DNA of 64,000 bases, from assembly GCA_002633005.1 (NCBI GenBank), contig NMRA01000220.1, forward strand, positions 575,337 to 639,336, read 5' to 3'. The first letter of the stretch is position 1. Each line of letters starts with the position of its first letter. The stretch is from Phoronis australis. Lineage: Eukaryota; Phoronida; Phoronidae. Below, in pieces: positions 12,220 to 24,721 of this stretch. Made by a program: the position numbers and the translations under genes. The notes below the pieces were generated by a model. It did no database searches. It had not been told where the DNA came from and saw only the letters and a list, made by a program, of their open reading frames with translations.

Positions 12220-12403
12220 GATTCTGCTTGATACATTGAGTGAAAATCGTCATAGCCAACACGGATTACTCCCGGAAGAGGTGGTGAGTCGTCGCCAATA
12301 ATGCCGTCTGATGTCGCTGTGTTACACAAGCCAATACTGTTACACGCTTTGACTGTTGTAAAATATTTCTCCCCAGGTAATAGTTGGAATCTAAACTTGT
12401 GCT
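12220..12403 (-). CDS. Exon 20: FN3-like repeat end and linker
   Basis: The exon reads EHKFRFQLLPGEKYFTTVKA, CNSIGLCNTATSDGIIG, DDSPPLPGVIRVGYDDF and ends YQAES. The SPPLPG linker is shared with exon 22. Acceptor ATTTTCAG, donor GTAAGT. The split Ser codon is completed by exon 21. Confidence 0.8.
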
Positions 12404-12632
12404 CTGAAAATAAGTTGGTAGCAAATCTTGTTAAACAGCATTGTGAAAGTCAAAGAAACGACTAATTAGTTTCCAACCAGTCAGTAACCTCACTTGTAGG
12501 CTACCTCTGAAAGTATATACCTAAACATACTTGCTTGCTAAAAAAAGAAAACAAGACAATTTGAATTAAAGCTATTCACGTGAAAGTGTTTCAAAGATTT
12601 CGACATGCCTCCGAAGAAATTCAATGGTTTAC

Positions 12633-12783
12633 CTGTGTCTTGTCCTACATTTTCGAAAGGGTGAGCGTCCTGCTCGCCAGGTTCGGTTCCAACGGCAACC
12701 ATGTAGTTTACATCCGTTTCTGCATCTTGGAATCCAAACCAATTAACGGTCAAAGAAGTCAAATCTTGTTGGTAATCAGCATC
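12633..12783 (-). CDS. Exon 19: FN3-like repeat, central strands
   Basis: A 151-bp exon reads DADYQQDLTSLTVNWFGFQD, AETDVNYMVAVGTEPG and HPFENVGQDT. The W-F-G-F-Q-D and VAVGTEPG motifs match the repeat core exactly. Acceptor TTTTTACAG, donor GTAAAC, leaving one base. Confidence 0.83.
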
Positions 12784-13190
12784 CTGTAAAAAGTTTAATC
12801 TCATTCAGAACAGTAAATAATTATCCCAGGCTCTGGTGGATCTAGAATTCCATAAAAATGACACATGGAGCCCAACCAAACTTTTCGTAAGACCTAAAAC
12901 GGCATTCCGATGAAGCTATTGCCGTGTCTTTAGGTGGAAAGGTCCCCTAAACTAAATCGACTTAAGTAAGGCTATGTGAGCACAATAATAAACAGCTCGT
13001 TAGATCGTGAAGCCTAAATACTGAGACTTACATACATATACAAACGACCTGTGGTCCATTGGTAGAGAGCGCCGGGTATGCGTGTGTTTAAGCGTATGTA
13101 CATGTACATGTATAAACAGGACTACCGATATCGCGTGGGTGTGTAGTCCATATTTATTTGTATATAAAGTGCAAAAGGGGCTAGATGTAC

Positions 13191-13298
13191 CTGAGACTTG
13201 TTTAAGCCGTCGTAAACAAAACCTTTGGCTGGTCTCGTTGTGTCACACGTGAACTCAGGAGACGTGGCAGATACCGACAAGCCAACAACATTAGTAGC
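13191..13298 (-). CDS. Exon 18: short FN3-like linker exon
   Basis: A 108-bp phase 0-0 exon encodes ATNVVGLSVSATSPEFTC, then TTRPAKGFVYDGLNKSQ. It spans the end of one repeat and the inter-repeat linker. Acceptor GGTTTCAG, donor GTACAT. It is too short for a simple ORF scan but is in frame with both neighbours. Confidence 0.8.
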
Positions 13299-13430
13299 CT
13301 GAAACCAGTAAATAAAACAGCAAAAACTTAGAGTACATTGGTAACGTGGAGGTTATCACCCAGCATTACAACACATGTCCTTCACAACAAAAGCATACCA
13401 ATTCAACTGAACCAAAAATTCATTACTTAC

Positions 13431-13741
13431 AATTACATGTGCAAAATAGCTGTGTCCCTTCACCAGAGGAAGCCCGGAAAAGACAGCAAAATTATGAGCT
13501 GCCTCTACAAAAGGTGAGATGTCTTGACTGTGCTGATGTCTCCCTATAGCTATTTTGTAGGTCAAGGATGCACTGTGTCGATCTACGAAGTCTCCCCAGT
13601 GAACTTGAAATCGATCACAATGAACAGCCGGCAGATGGCGACCCAGGGTTCCAACTCTGACAAAACTGGCTTCCGGTGGCGTTGTATCCACGAGAACGCC
13701 CTGGGAAACTGCATCGGTCCATAACCCTACATGGTCGAAAG
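13431..13741 (-). CDS. Exon 17: FN3-like repeat
   Basis: The exon reads FDHVGLWTDAVSQGVLVDTT, then FQVHWGDFVDRHSASLTYKI, AIGRHQHSQDISPFV and ends YFAHVIV. It completes exon 16 as YYVVVRAFDHVGLW. Acceptor TTTTTACAG, donor GTAAGT, phase 0 at the 3' end. Confidence 0.84.
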
Positions 13742-16400
13742 CTGTAAAAATGAAATCGACTATTATACCTACCCTGACAAAACCCAGCGTGATCATAAGC
13801 CAATAAGAAGTGAAGACAAAAACGCCTAAGAATTTGACGGGGTTCCAGTTTGCAATCAAAACAAAATATTACTTGTGGTTGAAATGCTCACTGTGGAAAT
13901 AGGCCTACAGTGTACTATCGAATAGTGGAATAATCTACAGAGAAATTCTAAACGCTTTAAGTTAGTTCACAATTAAGTTTCTGCAATATCTTAACTGTGG
14001 GCACAATTCAGCCTTGATTCATGACTTGTCAACTTTATGATTATAAAATGGAAATTGCGAGGTGTATTCAACTTCCATTGCATTTCCGCACTCTTCATGA
14101 GGATTTACAAACTCATGAACGACTATTAATTAGTTATCTACTTGTCCACTTAATGGTACTAAAATAGATGATCTGTTGCAAACCAATGGAAATCATAGCA
14201 TCATTTCAAATGTTTACTCGACGTTTACAAGTACCGGTGACAATATCATATTCCTCCAGTACAGTTCACTATGAATAATTTCTCAGCTGGCGCTGAAAAA
14301 AATTGCCTCTTTTTCTTAACAATGTGTGTAAATTTACATGTATGTCACAAAGTTGTGTGTGTGTGTGCGTGTGCGCGCGCACGCGCGCGTGTGTGTATAG
14401 AGTTGAAACATGATAACCAAATGAACCAAGTAGTTTCTTACAGCTATTTCCCCCCAAAACGCACGTGCAATTACTTGCTGTTTTCAAAGCCGAGTGGCCA
14501 TTTAGGAAAGCAACGTAAGCAGAATAAAGTCGTAATCATTCGATAACACTAAAAAGGACATCAATCACTGAATAAAAAGTTAAAAAAAAATTTAGGCAAG
14601 CTGCAGGAATGCAGACCCACTCCGCTGTCTAACAGTTTCGGTATTTCTGAAGATGTTCAAAGACGTCTTGCACGGAAGTCTGTTGACTTTTTACATGTAT
14701 TCATGATAGTAAATGAATTGCAGCTTAGGGCCTCGTGCAAAAAGGAGGCCTCATCTCGTCCAAACAGTTGCTACCCAAAAGATATAACGACGGAGGTGGA
14801 GGAACAACCCATTAAACTAAAAACATGGGCGCACTAGGGGAGAGGCTCGAACAAACCTCCCATTTGGCGAATTGGGCAAAAAGGTTCGCCTCAGGGAAAC
14901 AAAAAGTCCTGTTAAACAAAACAAAATTGTCCACAAAATCCAGGGGATGTCAACGCGGACGCACAATTCGTGGGCCTGAACCTAGTGGCTCCGTTATCTT
15001 TAGTCCACGATTTCTTCCAGAAAAAGGTACGCATATCGAAAGAATCAAGCTCCCCTATATTTTAGGCTGGGTGAACGCATGAAAAAAGCTGTGACTTTGG
15101 GCTTCTCACAAAATAGGACACCCAAATCCTAATCACAGGTTACCCTCAAGTCATGACGACACGGAGATGGGTGGGGCAGTAGGAAAACTAGGGCGACTAG
15201 ACGACTAGAAAATTGTGACAACTTGGGTTCCTGAGCAATTATGGAGACTGGGGGGAGGGGCAGTACCGCACAGGTAGGGGGTGGGACAGGGGCGACGGCC
15301 CTAGGCATCCCATTAGGAGGGGAGGGAAATCTAGTCACTATGCATGGATTTTTTTGGAATTGTGATTTATTTGTAGTTACCGGTATACTGATTAAAGTTT
15401 CTATTTTATATTTCCTCTTTTTTACCCCTGTTAGTACTACAGTCCATGCATTTCAGTAGAGAGAGGTGCATCCAATAAGACATCGCCCCGGGGCATCATC
15501 AAACTTTTGAAGGCTACTGGGTAGAGGTTAGTTCGAAAATTGTAGTTAAAAGGTATTACAAGAGCCCTCAGACTTTCTACAGCTTTGGGTTCCCGAAAAA
15601 TTTGAATCCGAGACTGATTTCTTTTGTTATATAGACAGATAACTCCTCCGGTAATCTTCAGATTTGCGCCTCCTTGTCTCACAATTAGACACTGTTTCAG
15701 CCATGTCGAAATCAGAATAGAGAGCGCTACACGGAGTGACTGCACGTCTCTACGGACCCACACATAATACATGTATATACATGTACATAGCTTTGACAGA
15801 ATCAGTTAAGGCATTTTTGTCTGTCTAAACTCGACCTTACAGCGCAGAAGCCTGTTCAATTGGATGCACGCCAGGATTAAGTGAAAGTGACATTCCGCGA
15901 TAATTACGGAATTATAGCACAATGGGTTTTGCTAGTAAACTTCTTTGTTTTGAAACTTGACATCCCAGATGTTTACTTGAATTACTGACATAGCCACAAC
16001 ACCGTGATCCAGACAGAAATAGCGTAACGCAAAGCAGTTTTTTGGCCTCAGGATAAAACTAAGCTATATTAAATTTGACTGGATATAATTTGACCTAATT
16101 GTGTACAATGACCGATCAACCGCTGTGTTTCGGTCAATTGAATGGTCTGCAAGATCGTGATCGGTGAAAACAACGACCATTTTATGATCACAGTGTCGTC
16201 GGATGTCAGAGGAAGCCGGCAGTGATATTGTGGCAAAAACGTGTTTATTTTCTGTCAACGGCGGTAGCTTGGAGAAGCGTTAAGCTGTGACAATATCCAC
16301 TCATCAAAGGCATTTTTCTAGAGTTTTTGACACTATTGAGAAGGATTGGGGTATTCATTGTTTCACTTTCATTTGGAGGAAAAGATTTTCGATTAAGTAG
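13742..16400. other. Intron 16-17, first part
   Basis: Contains the alternating GT/CG tract at 14354-14397. No other repeat or gene is recognised. Short purine/pyrimidine runs at 15160-15330 (GGGGAGGGGCAG and similar) are low complexity. Confidence 0.35.
14354..14397. repeat. (GT)n/(CG)n alternating tract, Z-DNA-prone
   Basis: Uninterrupted alternating purine-pyrimidine run of about 44 bp: GT repeats, then CGCGCGCACGCGCGCG, then GT again. The Arg/Ala or His/Thr frames across it are artefacts of the repeat. Confidence 0.85.
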
Positions 16401-17368
16401 AAACAAGAGCAACGCAGAGCTTTGAAATGCGCCCACGAATGCATTGCAAATGGTGTGCTTTTAGGGTGATTTATTTGTATCATAAAATAGCCACTAGATG
16501 GCGCAAAAATATACAATCCATCCAAAAACAGGAACATGCCATATTTCATTAAAACTGTCAAGGAATTTCAGAGAAACAAAGGAAAACCGAATAAAATGAA
16601 GTTGCCACTAGTGGGCACAGTGTCCGTTGGATCCGCTTTTGAAGATACTGAGTTAAACGTAATAAACTAAAATTGTCACTAGGGGGCACAGCAGTAGTCA
16701 GATCTGTCGAAAGTCGTCGTCATCCGTTGTCAACATCTTATAAAAACACTTCCTAAATTAAGTAGAGATCCTGCGAACGGTTTAGGAGATATAGCCATAG
16801 GCGCAACAAAAACAAAACTACCACTAGGAGGCGCCACAGTAGTCAAAATCGTCGGAAAATCATCGTCAACTGTCCTCTTTATAGTAAGCACATACATGCC
16901 AGTTTTCACAATCATCCTTTGAGTGGTTTGGTTGATAGAGGGGTGGACACAAAAAACAGTAAAAATGGTCACTAGGTGGCGCAAACAACGTCGAATCCAT
17001 CCGAAAACGAAAGGATAGCGTTATCTTACTAATAGGTAGCTACATGTCAAATTTCATGAAAATCCGTTCAGGACTTTTGAAGATACAAAGGTAAGGGTAA
17101 AAAATAAAATTGCCACTAGGGGGCACACCGGTAGTCGGATCCGTCCGAAAGTTCGCTCATGCCGTCTCATTTATGAATGGAACATGTGTGCTAAATTTCA
17201 TGAACGTATGTCAAAGGGTTTTGGAGATAGAGCAGCGGACGCCGGACGCCGGAAGGACGCCGGACGGACGCCGCCCGGACGGACGGACGGACGGACGGAC
17301 AGACGGACGCACGGACGGAGATGACGGCATAAGGCGTCCACACATAAAAATGTGGGCGCGTAAAAAGT
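16401..17368 (+). repeat. CTCF-motif repeat family, copy 2 (both ends present)
   Basis: Starts AAACAAGAGCAACGCAGAGC, then ATGCGCCCACGAATGC. Core motifs lie at 16491, 16605, 16676, 16821, 16969 and 17113, followed by a CGGACG-rich microsatellite (17236-17319). It ends in the hairpin GCGTCCACAC...TGTGGGCGCG and AAAAA. It sits in the intron just beyond exon 16 of the lectin gene. Confidence 0.78.
17236..17319. repeat. (GGAC)n / (CGGACGC)n microsatellite
   Basis: Runs of GACGCCGGACGCCGGA and then GGACGGACGGACGGACGGAC. A shorter form occurs at the equivalent place in other copies of the family (2970-2990, 41343-41400, 45660-45695), so it is part of the element and has expanded in this copy. Confidence 0.85.
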
Positions 17369-17431
17369 GAGCGCTATGTTTTTTTTCAGAAATATAGCAT
17401 AAAACAGTGTGAGACGTACAGTGTAGCTTAC

Positions 17432-17548
17432 CTCTAACGACGACGTAATACGTAATCCCAGAATTCAGATTAAGGCTATTTGCTATCACACTTTGTGATT
17501 CACCGACGTCCACGAAGTTGCGAACATCCACGTCGCCTGGCGATGTAC
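17432..17548 (-). CDS. Exon 16: FN3-like repeat, C-terminal half
   Basis: A 117-bp phase 1-1 exon reads GTSPGDVDVRNFVDVGESQS, then LNSGITYYVVVR. Joined to exon 15 it gives YAIGTSPGDVDV, the standard repeat core. Acceptor TCTTTAAG, donor GTAAGC. A copy of the CTCF-motif repeat family ends only about 64 bp past the donor, in the next intron. Confidence 0.82.
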
Positions 17549-19660
17549 CTTAAAGAGAAACTCGAGCTAACAACTTTAAAATTCTCGTGTAAGAAAACTA
17601 ATAAAAATAATTGTCCTTAAAACAGTAGCGAATTACTGCATTTCGAATAGGCGACTAACAACTAGTAGGCAACTACACGATCAAGCTGTATTGCACAACC
17701 TCGGGAAATTGTCATGGTATTAAACTTCCCGCACCAACTTCGAGTAAAACGCCAGAAACACTGAACCGCTGAACCATGAGTACGAACCACAGTTCATATA
17801 AACTGTAAGAAAAGCATGAGGTATGCAGACCACACAATCCCCTATTTCAGTTTGAATAGTTTTCACGAATAATTTGATGTTTGAATCTGATTTTTGATGT
17901 GATGATTGATTTTACGGCTCGTAAATTGATGCGTGACTTCATCGTACGTGCGATGTTCAGTTCTTCAAAGCTAGTGCATGTACATGTATGTGTAATTAAG
18001 CTAACGTACATGCAGGACCCTATAAAAATGACACAATTTTGCCTGATTTACAAGAACCATATCTTAGAAAAGGCTGATCCGATTCATATGAAACTTTCAG
18101 GTACCATGGTTGATACCCTATTCTCAAAAACGTGTTTTTAAAATGTCCCATTTTTGCATATGAGGGGCCATAAGTAAACGAAAGTTTTGTGATTTTCAAG
18201 TAAACATTTTCAATTTGCATAAAAAGAAACGAAATGACATTCCAGAAAGCTTTAGTTGTACGGCGTTTTTGATTTCTCACTTTCAACTGTTCATAGGAAA
18301 TGAAACTTGATCATGTTATAGATAGCATTGTTTTGCTATCATGGTGCCCGTTTTGGCTAAATATTACTAACAAAACATAATCACGTGACGCAATTGATTG
18401 GTAAAATGTAAAAAATCAAGTTTTACACACTATCTACTTTCATTGATGTATATACTGTTACTAAGTTAAAAAATCCATGGTTTTCTCGATATGCTACTAA
18501 TAAGTTCATATTAACTCGACGTTTTCTCTACTCCTTAGACACCATCAGGATACAAAGAATCAGACATCGATTTTCGACATACGAGTCAGGTAACATCCAA
18601 GAAGTAAAAGGAGTGTAACGAATGGGAGGAAATAGTAAACAGGTCACCACCATGATAGCTTTAGGTTCACAGAGTTCTGTATGTTATTCAGAGAGCCAGC
18701 AGCATGTTGGCCCTGAATGGCCAGTGACTCTTTAATGTAGAGTAATTACTTTACAGGTTGTTTACACACTGTACTGAATGAATTAGCTTGGCGACACAAT
18801 GCCTATTGACGTTGCTTTTGTGTGAGGAGTGAATTCCTCTCAATATGTAGGCGTCTCAGCGTGAGTCCTATATAGAATTGACCCTTGCGTAATGTCGACT
18901 AATAAACAATAAGTTTTACCCGGCAACGTGTTGTTTGTAGGGTAAAATGGCGGCTTGGAAATGAAGGTGTGTCAAGAATGATGAGTTCTAAGTGGTCAGT
19001 TAAGTAACACTCAAAATCCCGGCGATAGCTAAATTCATAACAATTATCACATTCAACCTAATAAACAGCATTGCTATTGTTTAACAAAGGATGAAGTGAC
19101 TTCTGTTTACAGAGCATATTGGATACTTTACAAAGGGTTTGAAAACCACTATCATATCAACGGCATAGACCCTATGCAATGTAAAAGACGAAATAATTGA
19201 CGCGTCAAATTCAGACTACTGGGCCCAGTGTAATCAAGAGAAAAGAAAACATTCTTTTACATGCACAGCTCTGTGACCTAACGGCTATGGTGATGACGTG
19301 TCAACTATTTCCTGTCAATGTTATTGCACTCATTTCACTTCATGTATGTAACCTGACTCGTATGTCGACACTTGATGTCTGATTGTTTGTATCCTGATGA
19401 TGGCTAAAGAATATACGAAATGGCGAATTTTCATTTGTGCGGCGATTGTCCGTTTTGTGATTGCCGATAAAGCCCTGCATAACAATGTCTTGTGTACGAG
19501 CACTGGTCTATCGAACCCCTCAGGTCAACTGTAAATGAAACATTTACCTTGCAAACCTCTACTAACATGTTGCACTTTACAGAAAGTAGCCTACATGGCC
19601 TTTGGTTTTACATCGACTGCAATTCAGTAATGGTCAGGTGAAGGTTGGGTGAAAATTTAC
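17549..19660. other. Intron 15-16, one diverged repeat
   Basis: 18015-18190 resembles 1860-2010 (see there). Otherwise no gene, RNA or repeat is recognised. Confidence 0.35.
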
Positions 19661-20444
19661 CTATTGCGTATTGAAAATTCTTTATTCCCGTGGAATGAAA
19701 CATGCTGTCTCCCGCAATCTCTTCCAAATCAGTGAATCCTGACCACGTGATGAACAACTCCTTGTTATTGTAAGTAAATCCCTCATTCACTGTGTTCACT
19801 TTCACAGTTCCCGGTCTTGGTGCGGTTGTGTCTACAATATAACCGTTGCTGCACATGCGTAGCTCTGGAAGCCTCTCTTTGGATTTCTCGCGCACGATTT
19901 CAGCTTCATCACTATGTACACACGTGAAGTACTTTTTCCCGTGCTTCAGACTGAGACCAGTAAAAGTCACGAAGTTGTTGGCGGTGTTGATTGTGTTGCC
20001 TATGCATTCTTTCATTCCAAACGCGCAACCAAAAGGCATTTGCATGGTTGCGTTAGTAGCATTAACTGGATGATTCGTTAAATTATAGGACCAGCGAATG
20101 TAGTGACGAAGAGCTCCAGGTGTGTCCGTGATGTACCAGTGGTAAGCTGGATATTGTAACCCTGTTATAGCAGCTGAAACGTTGGTAGTATCTGTGACGT
20201 AGTCGACGTCAAGAGAGTGCAGAAGACGTACCTTTTCTCCAAGCTTGTGACTGCTGATAATTTGTTTTACACCACTGAGGTTGTTGAGATCGTAAACATA
20301 ATGACCTTCGTCAATTCCAGTGTCACCAATTTCAAAAGATAGCCGTGCTGACGAGACGGCAAATTTACCAAGCGGGTTGTACCCCTTCACTGCGAAATAA
20401 AGTGGCTTCAAAGGTCTGTGCTTCACATTCATTTGAAACGACAC
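19661..20444 (-). CDS. Exon 15: FN3-like repeats
   Basis: A 784-bp exon reads VSFQMNVKHRPLKPLYFAVK, YHWYITDTPGALRHYIRWSY, YFTCVHSDEAEIV, GYIVDTTAPRPGTVKV, LFITWSGFTDLEE and ends FQYAIG. It contains one complete and two partial repeats and ends in phase 1 after YAIG. Acceptor TTGCACCCACAG is strong; donor GTAAAT. Confidence 0.86.
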
Positions 20445-20610
20445 CTGTGGGTGCAAGGGAAGAATCAAAACATGTTCACTAGTTCATCATTACAAGCACC
20501 TCGTATGCTATTTAACTTCAAATACAATGTAAATGGCACGAGACACCGCACAAGAAACACATTTTACTTTAATGACCGTCAGTAAGAAACAAATAAAATT
20601 GTATACAAAC

Positions 20611-21749
20611 CTGTATTTTAGTCTTGTGGTTTGGCAGTGGAGTATTATTCCACGAGGTGATGGATGCCTTTCCGTCAAGTTCAGATGTCAAAGCCCATTT
20701 ATAGTCATTAGCCTTGTGCTGGAGTGTCCCTTCTGTTATTGAAAATGGGTACCATTCAGCTTCAATTGCAAGTATTAAACTCTCACCAACTTTCGTTACA
20801 GATTTTACAGCAGCAGATATGCTGGTTGGTTCTACGTTTTCGCTGTACACTAGGACGCCTCTGGATGAAACTGCGGGTAAACAGGTTTCTTGAAAGCACA
20901 TGGCAACTGTGATGCGATATCTTTTACCATTGTCGAGTCTGAGATTCCCAAATACGAACGTGTTCAGACGACCAACATTTAAATTAGACGCAACTGCACC
21001 TGCCTCCTTGCAAGACACAACGTTCGCTTCCAGTCTGCAATCATCTTCCACTATGGAGACAGAGTAATGGGTGAACATTGATTCCAGGTCACCGCTGTAG
21101 CGCCACCACCCGGATAGATGGAGGCGAGAGCTTTGATATGAAATCTCGCTGGAGCATAACGTCAAATTGTTACAACCTGGGCCATCAAAGACCTCCAGTC
21201 TAGAACGGCGAGCAAACTGTCCGATAATGTTCACGCCATCTGATGCCGCTATCACTTCGCCTATGGTATTAGTGGCTTTGACTATAAAATATATCTTCCT
21301 GTCTTCCAAAGAAAGGGTGGTGAAACAGTGCCAGAACGAGGAGCTGGCAACTTTGAACTGTACGATATCGTCGACAGAAGGCGTACTTCCCAGGGCAACT
21401 TGATATGTAACTATATCCCTATGGTGTTTAAACCCACTCCATTTTCCACACACAGTGGAATTGCTTAATTGGAAATCAATGTCAGATCCACTACCATCCT
21501 TGGCGTTGTTATCGATGTCATACACAATTCCTGTCGATGGCTTTGTGGTTGTTGGAAGTCGAAATGCTCGAGATCTTACGATGGTAGACAGACGAGCTGA
21601 GTTGAAGACTTCGACGGCAAATACATACTCCTCGTCAGCCTCGTTATCGTGGTTAATGAGACTTTGGAGAGAGAAACTTGCTGTGTAGTTTCCTGTGCGT
21701 GACTGGATAGTTTTGAACTTAGCAACCTCTTGAATATCGTGTGTTGTTC
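20611..21749 (-). CDS. Exon 14: multiple FN3-like repeats
   Basis: A 1139-bp exon reads GTTHDIQEVAKF, EEYVFAVEVFNSARLS, CGKWSGFKHHRDIVTYQVAL, YFIVKATNTIGEV, LHLSGWWRYSGDLESMFTHY, YRITVAMCFQETC and YKWALTSELDG. At least three repeat units are visible, some with paired Cys. Acceptor TTGTTTTAG, donor GTTTGT, phase 0 at the 3' end. Confidence 0.86.
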
Positions 21750-22135
21750 CTAAAACAAAAAACAATGCACATCTTTGATGACTCTTTTTTATGTTCGATC
21801 TGGATTCGTTCACAAGTAGAACGCCCTTATCGCTATTCCAAAAAATTACAATGACATTTGGGCCACCTCGAAATCCAGCTAATGCCTGCTGGTTTGGCAG
21901 TGGGCCGAATTATGCTGCACACCCAGTAAAATTAACGAGAAGCATAAAATGGTAATATTGTACATAAGTTTTAGGCTATAAATGTCCCATTTCTTAACCA
22001 CGGGTAGGTTTCATAAACAATTCAAATATGTTATTGAAAATTGTCACAACCATGACTTAAGACAAATCAAAATGGTTTGAGCTGGAGGCCATGGTAAAAT
22101 TGCTTTGTAACGAATTATCGTGAGCATGCGCTTAC

Positions 22136-22782
22136 CTAACGCCCATTTAAAGATTGATATTGGACTTTCATCTTCACTGTCAGTAAAATCAGAGGAAGAC
22201 CAGTTTAGAGTCACATTCTCGGCTCCTATTTCTGAAACCAAGGCTCTTGACGTGGATGGGGGTGTCTGGTCTATAACAAATGGTCCTATGGCTTTGACTG
22301 TTTCCAAGTCAGCTTTATTGATAGCTTTAATCATCACAAAGACGCGTGAAGCTTGACCGAATCCAGTGTGGAGTTTTTTAAAGTGTGCCTTCATGTTCGT
22401 GGACTGGTAACCAACAATGTCTGGTCTTGCTTTGTTCATGGGGTTTGACGCAAATCCTACTTCATAATCACGTATTTGACTCTCAGTTTCATTAAAAATC
22501 CACGAGAGTTCAAGCGAATCTTTGTGGTGATATACGGGAGGCCGATTGTTGGTGAATATACCGTGGGGAACTTTATAACTAACAAACGCTGGAGGAGTCT
22601 TGTCTACAGTGACACCATCACTGCATGACGGCATTGACGGAGTTATCGCATTGTTGATGGCGATGACGCTCACAAAGTAACTTGTCAAGTTAGTTGTAAG
22701 TCGGCCAGTAGTTGTGTCCGTTGTCTTTGTTCCGTTAGAGTAAAGTTCACGTGTAGTCCAACAGCGATCAGCAATAGCATAC
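22136..22782 (-). CDS. Exon 13: two FN3-like repeats
   Basis: Starting RYAIADRCW, this 647-bp exon carries SDGVTVDKTPPAFV, LELSWIFNETESQIRDYEVG, VFVMIKAINKADLE, VIDQTPPSTSRAL and ends FKWALG. That is one full repeat and most of a second. It ends in phase 1 just after the W.LG motif. Acceptor TTCTTCAG, donor GTAAGC. Confidence 0.87.
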
Positions 22783-24203
22783 CTGAAGAACAAATGTAAC
22801 ATCCGCCAGGCTGTGATTCTGAATTACGATTTTTTTTGCCAACTTTTGTGGCATCTTTGTTGTCAACGAACTTGATTTAACGCACACTTACTTCAAAACA
22901 TCTCAAAAAGCAACACCTGAGGCATTTGTCAGAACACTGAATCTCAAAAACTAACGTTTTCAGGAAGTATGTGCATTGAAGTTACAGGAATAGTACTTTA
23001 TCTGCAGTACACACGAAATATTGGCCTCGTGCACACCTTCAAATTGCATTGGTCATATTCAGAAATTACAGAGTCATCAAAATTCCAGGAACTCAACCAA
23101 TTTGACAGAACTTGTAAATACACGCGGCGATTCAACGTCATTCGTTGCTCTTTTACTTCTGCCTTTGCTGTTCAGCCGCAAGTAACCTAAGATTAAGTGG
23201 ATTATTTGAACACACCTCTGTGTGATGTAAATATATAATTCCAGTGCAAAATCTGCGCCTTCGCCTGCCGAACTATTAATCAACTGTCACAAGATACAGC
23301 CAGGCCATTCGCCATTGGTAAGGTTCGTGAGGAATGACCACAGGTATTTTTCAGTATGGCGCTTTCTCTCAATTTGGAGTCAGGAGTGACGTGTTGACTG
23401 TTTAGGCAAAAGGCCACGCAAAACACTGGATATAGTCCTAACTCATCCTTCCTCAAAAGTATATTGTGGGCGTCAACGATCACACGGTTTATAGAACAGA
23501 ACGAAAGACAGAAAGGTGAAGTCCCAAAATGGATGACTTAAACATGGGTGGCGGACCATAAGGGCTGGGGCGCTACAGATTTCATTGCTGCAGAGCCCAT
23601 ATTAAGTAGTGGTTCCATGTTTCTGAAAGGCTACTTTAGCTTTGAATGCTTATGGTTTATTTCATTCCCAATTAGAACATAATGGAAATCACGAAATTAT
23701 GTGTCGCTAATTCTTCTAGGAGTTTTCTTTGACGTGATAGCATTTGATTTCTATCAGGAAATGAAATTAAAAGGTCACTTGACATAGACAAGAAGCCACC
23801 CAATTTTAATAAGATGGCATACCGCCTCAAAAAAGGATTATTTTCCGTGGATCAAAAAGGTACACCTATTTTCTGATTTTGCTCAGAAAATCTTTATGCC
23901 AACCAGAAACTTTGCAGGCGCCCCTAACAGTCTTCCAAACATGATTTAAGTTAAGCTGCATATCTTCAATACGGATCCCGCACTTCTTAAATCAGTCGTT
24001 TTGTGACTTTCGTTTGGTGACTAGCGAATTTTCGTAAAATCATATTCTGTCACTGCAAGATAAAATATCTTAGATATATTTCAAATTGTCCAGAATCTCC
24101 TAATGAATATCTACGTGTTCTTGCTCCAAATTCTCTAGAAATTAAGCGGAAAAAACAAACGGTATATTTAACTAGCTGAATCATTTAGTTTGCAAGGTCG
24201 CAC
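22783..24203. other. Intron 12-13, no feature seen
   Basis: AT-rich intron of the lectin mosaic gene. No coding-like frame or repeat copy was recognised. Confidence 0.35.
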
Positions 24204-24538
24204 CTGTAATAGCGTATTCCACTTTCGTAATCAATAAACCCGCCCCAAGAGCCAATTACGATCTGATCGCTTTTGTAATCGACATCCTTTTGCATTGGAG
24301 CCCCATCCCACACAGTGCCACTTGTTGGGGGAGAGTTATCTGCCAGTACTTTTAGCTCAAATTTCTTTACAAGTCTCGCCCCATTCTCCACTTCAATCTG
24401 AAAGAAATAGTCCCTGTTGTGGAGTCCTATATGGGTGTTTCTGGCGACAAGTGGGTTCAAGTCTAGGCTGTACGAGGACATCTCACAACGGCCAATCTTC
24501 GGACAGTAGCAGGCATCACTTCCAGATGGACACGTTTC
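24204..24538 (-). CDS. Exon 12: FN3-like repeat with Cys-rich insert
   Basis: The exon opens with ETCPSGSDACYCPKIGRC, a small Cys cluster, then YFFQIEVENGARL, NSPPTSGTVWDG and WGGFIDYESGIRYY. Acceptor TTTTAAG, donor GTGCGA. The Arg codon is split 2+1 with exon 13, giving IRYYRYAIADRCW. Confidence 0.82.
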
Positions 24539-24721
24539 CTTAAAATTAAAAATACACACCTCGTGATTTTTGAAACAGATCATTCAAAACATCAAAACCT
24601 GATTACCCCATCCTAAAATAATTCTATTCAAAACATATCGTAACATACACTACTACCAACTATGTACATTCAATTCCAACAATAAAATCCGATCAACTAA
24701 TGGAAACGTGGATGTGCTTAC

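Noticed and set aside
13050-13085. tRNA A-box-like GTGGTCCATTGGTAGAGAGC
   Set aside because: No B box within the required distance and no cloverleaf; kept out of the annotation.
14269-14546. Overlapping ORFs with Arg-Ala or His-Thr runs
   Set aside because: Produced by the GT/CG microsatellite on both strands; no domain or splice context.
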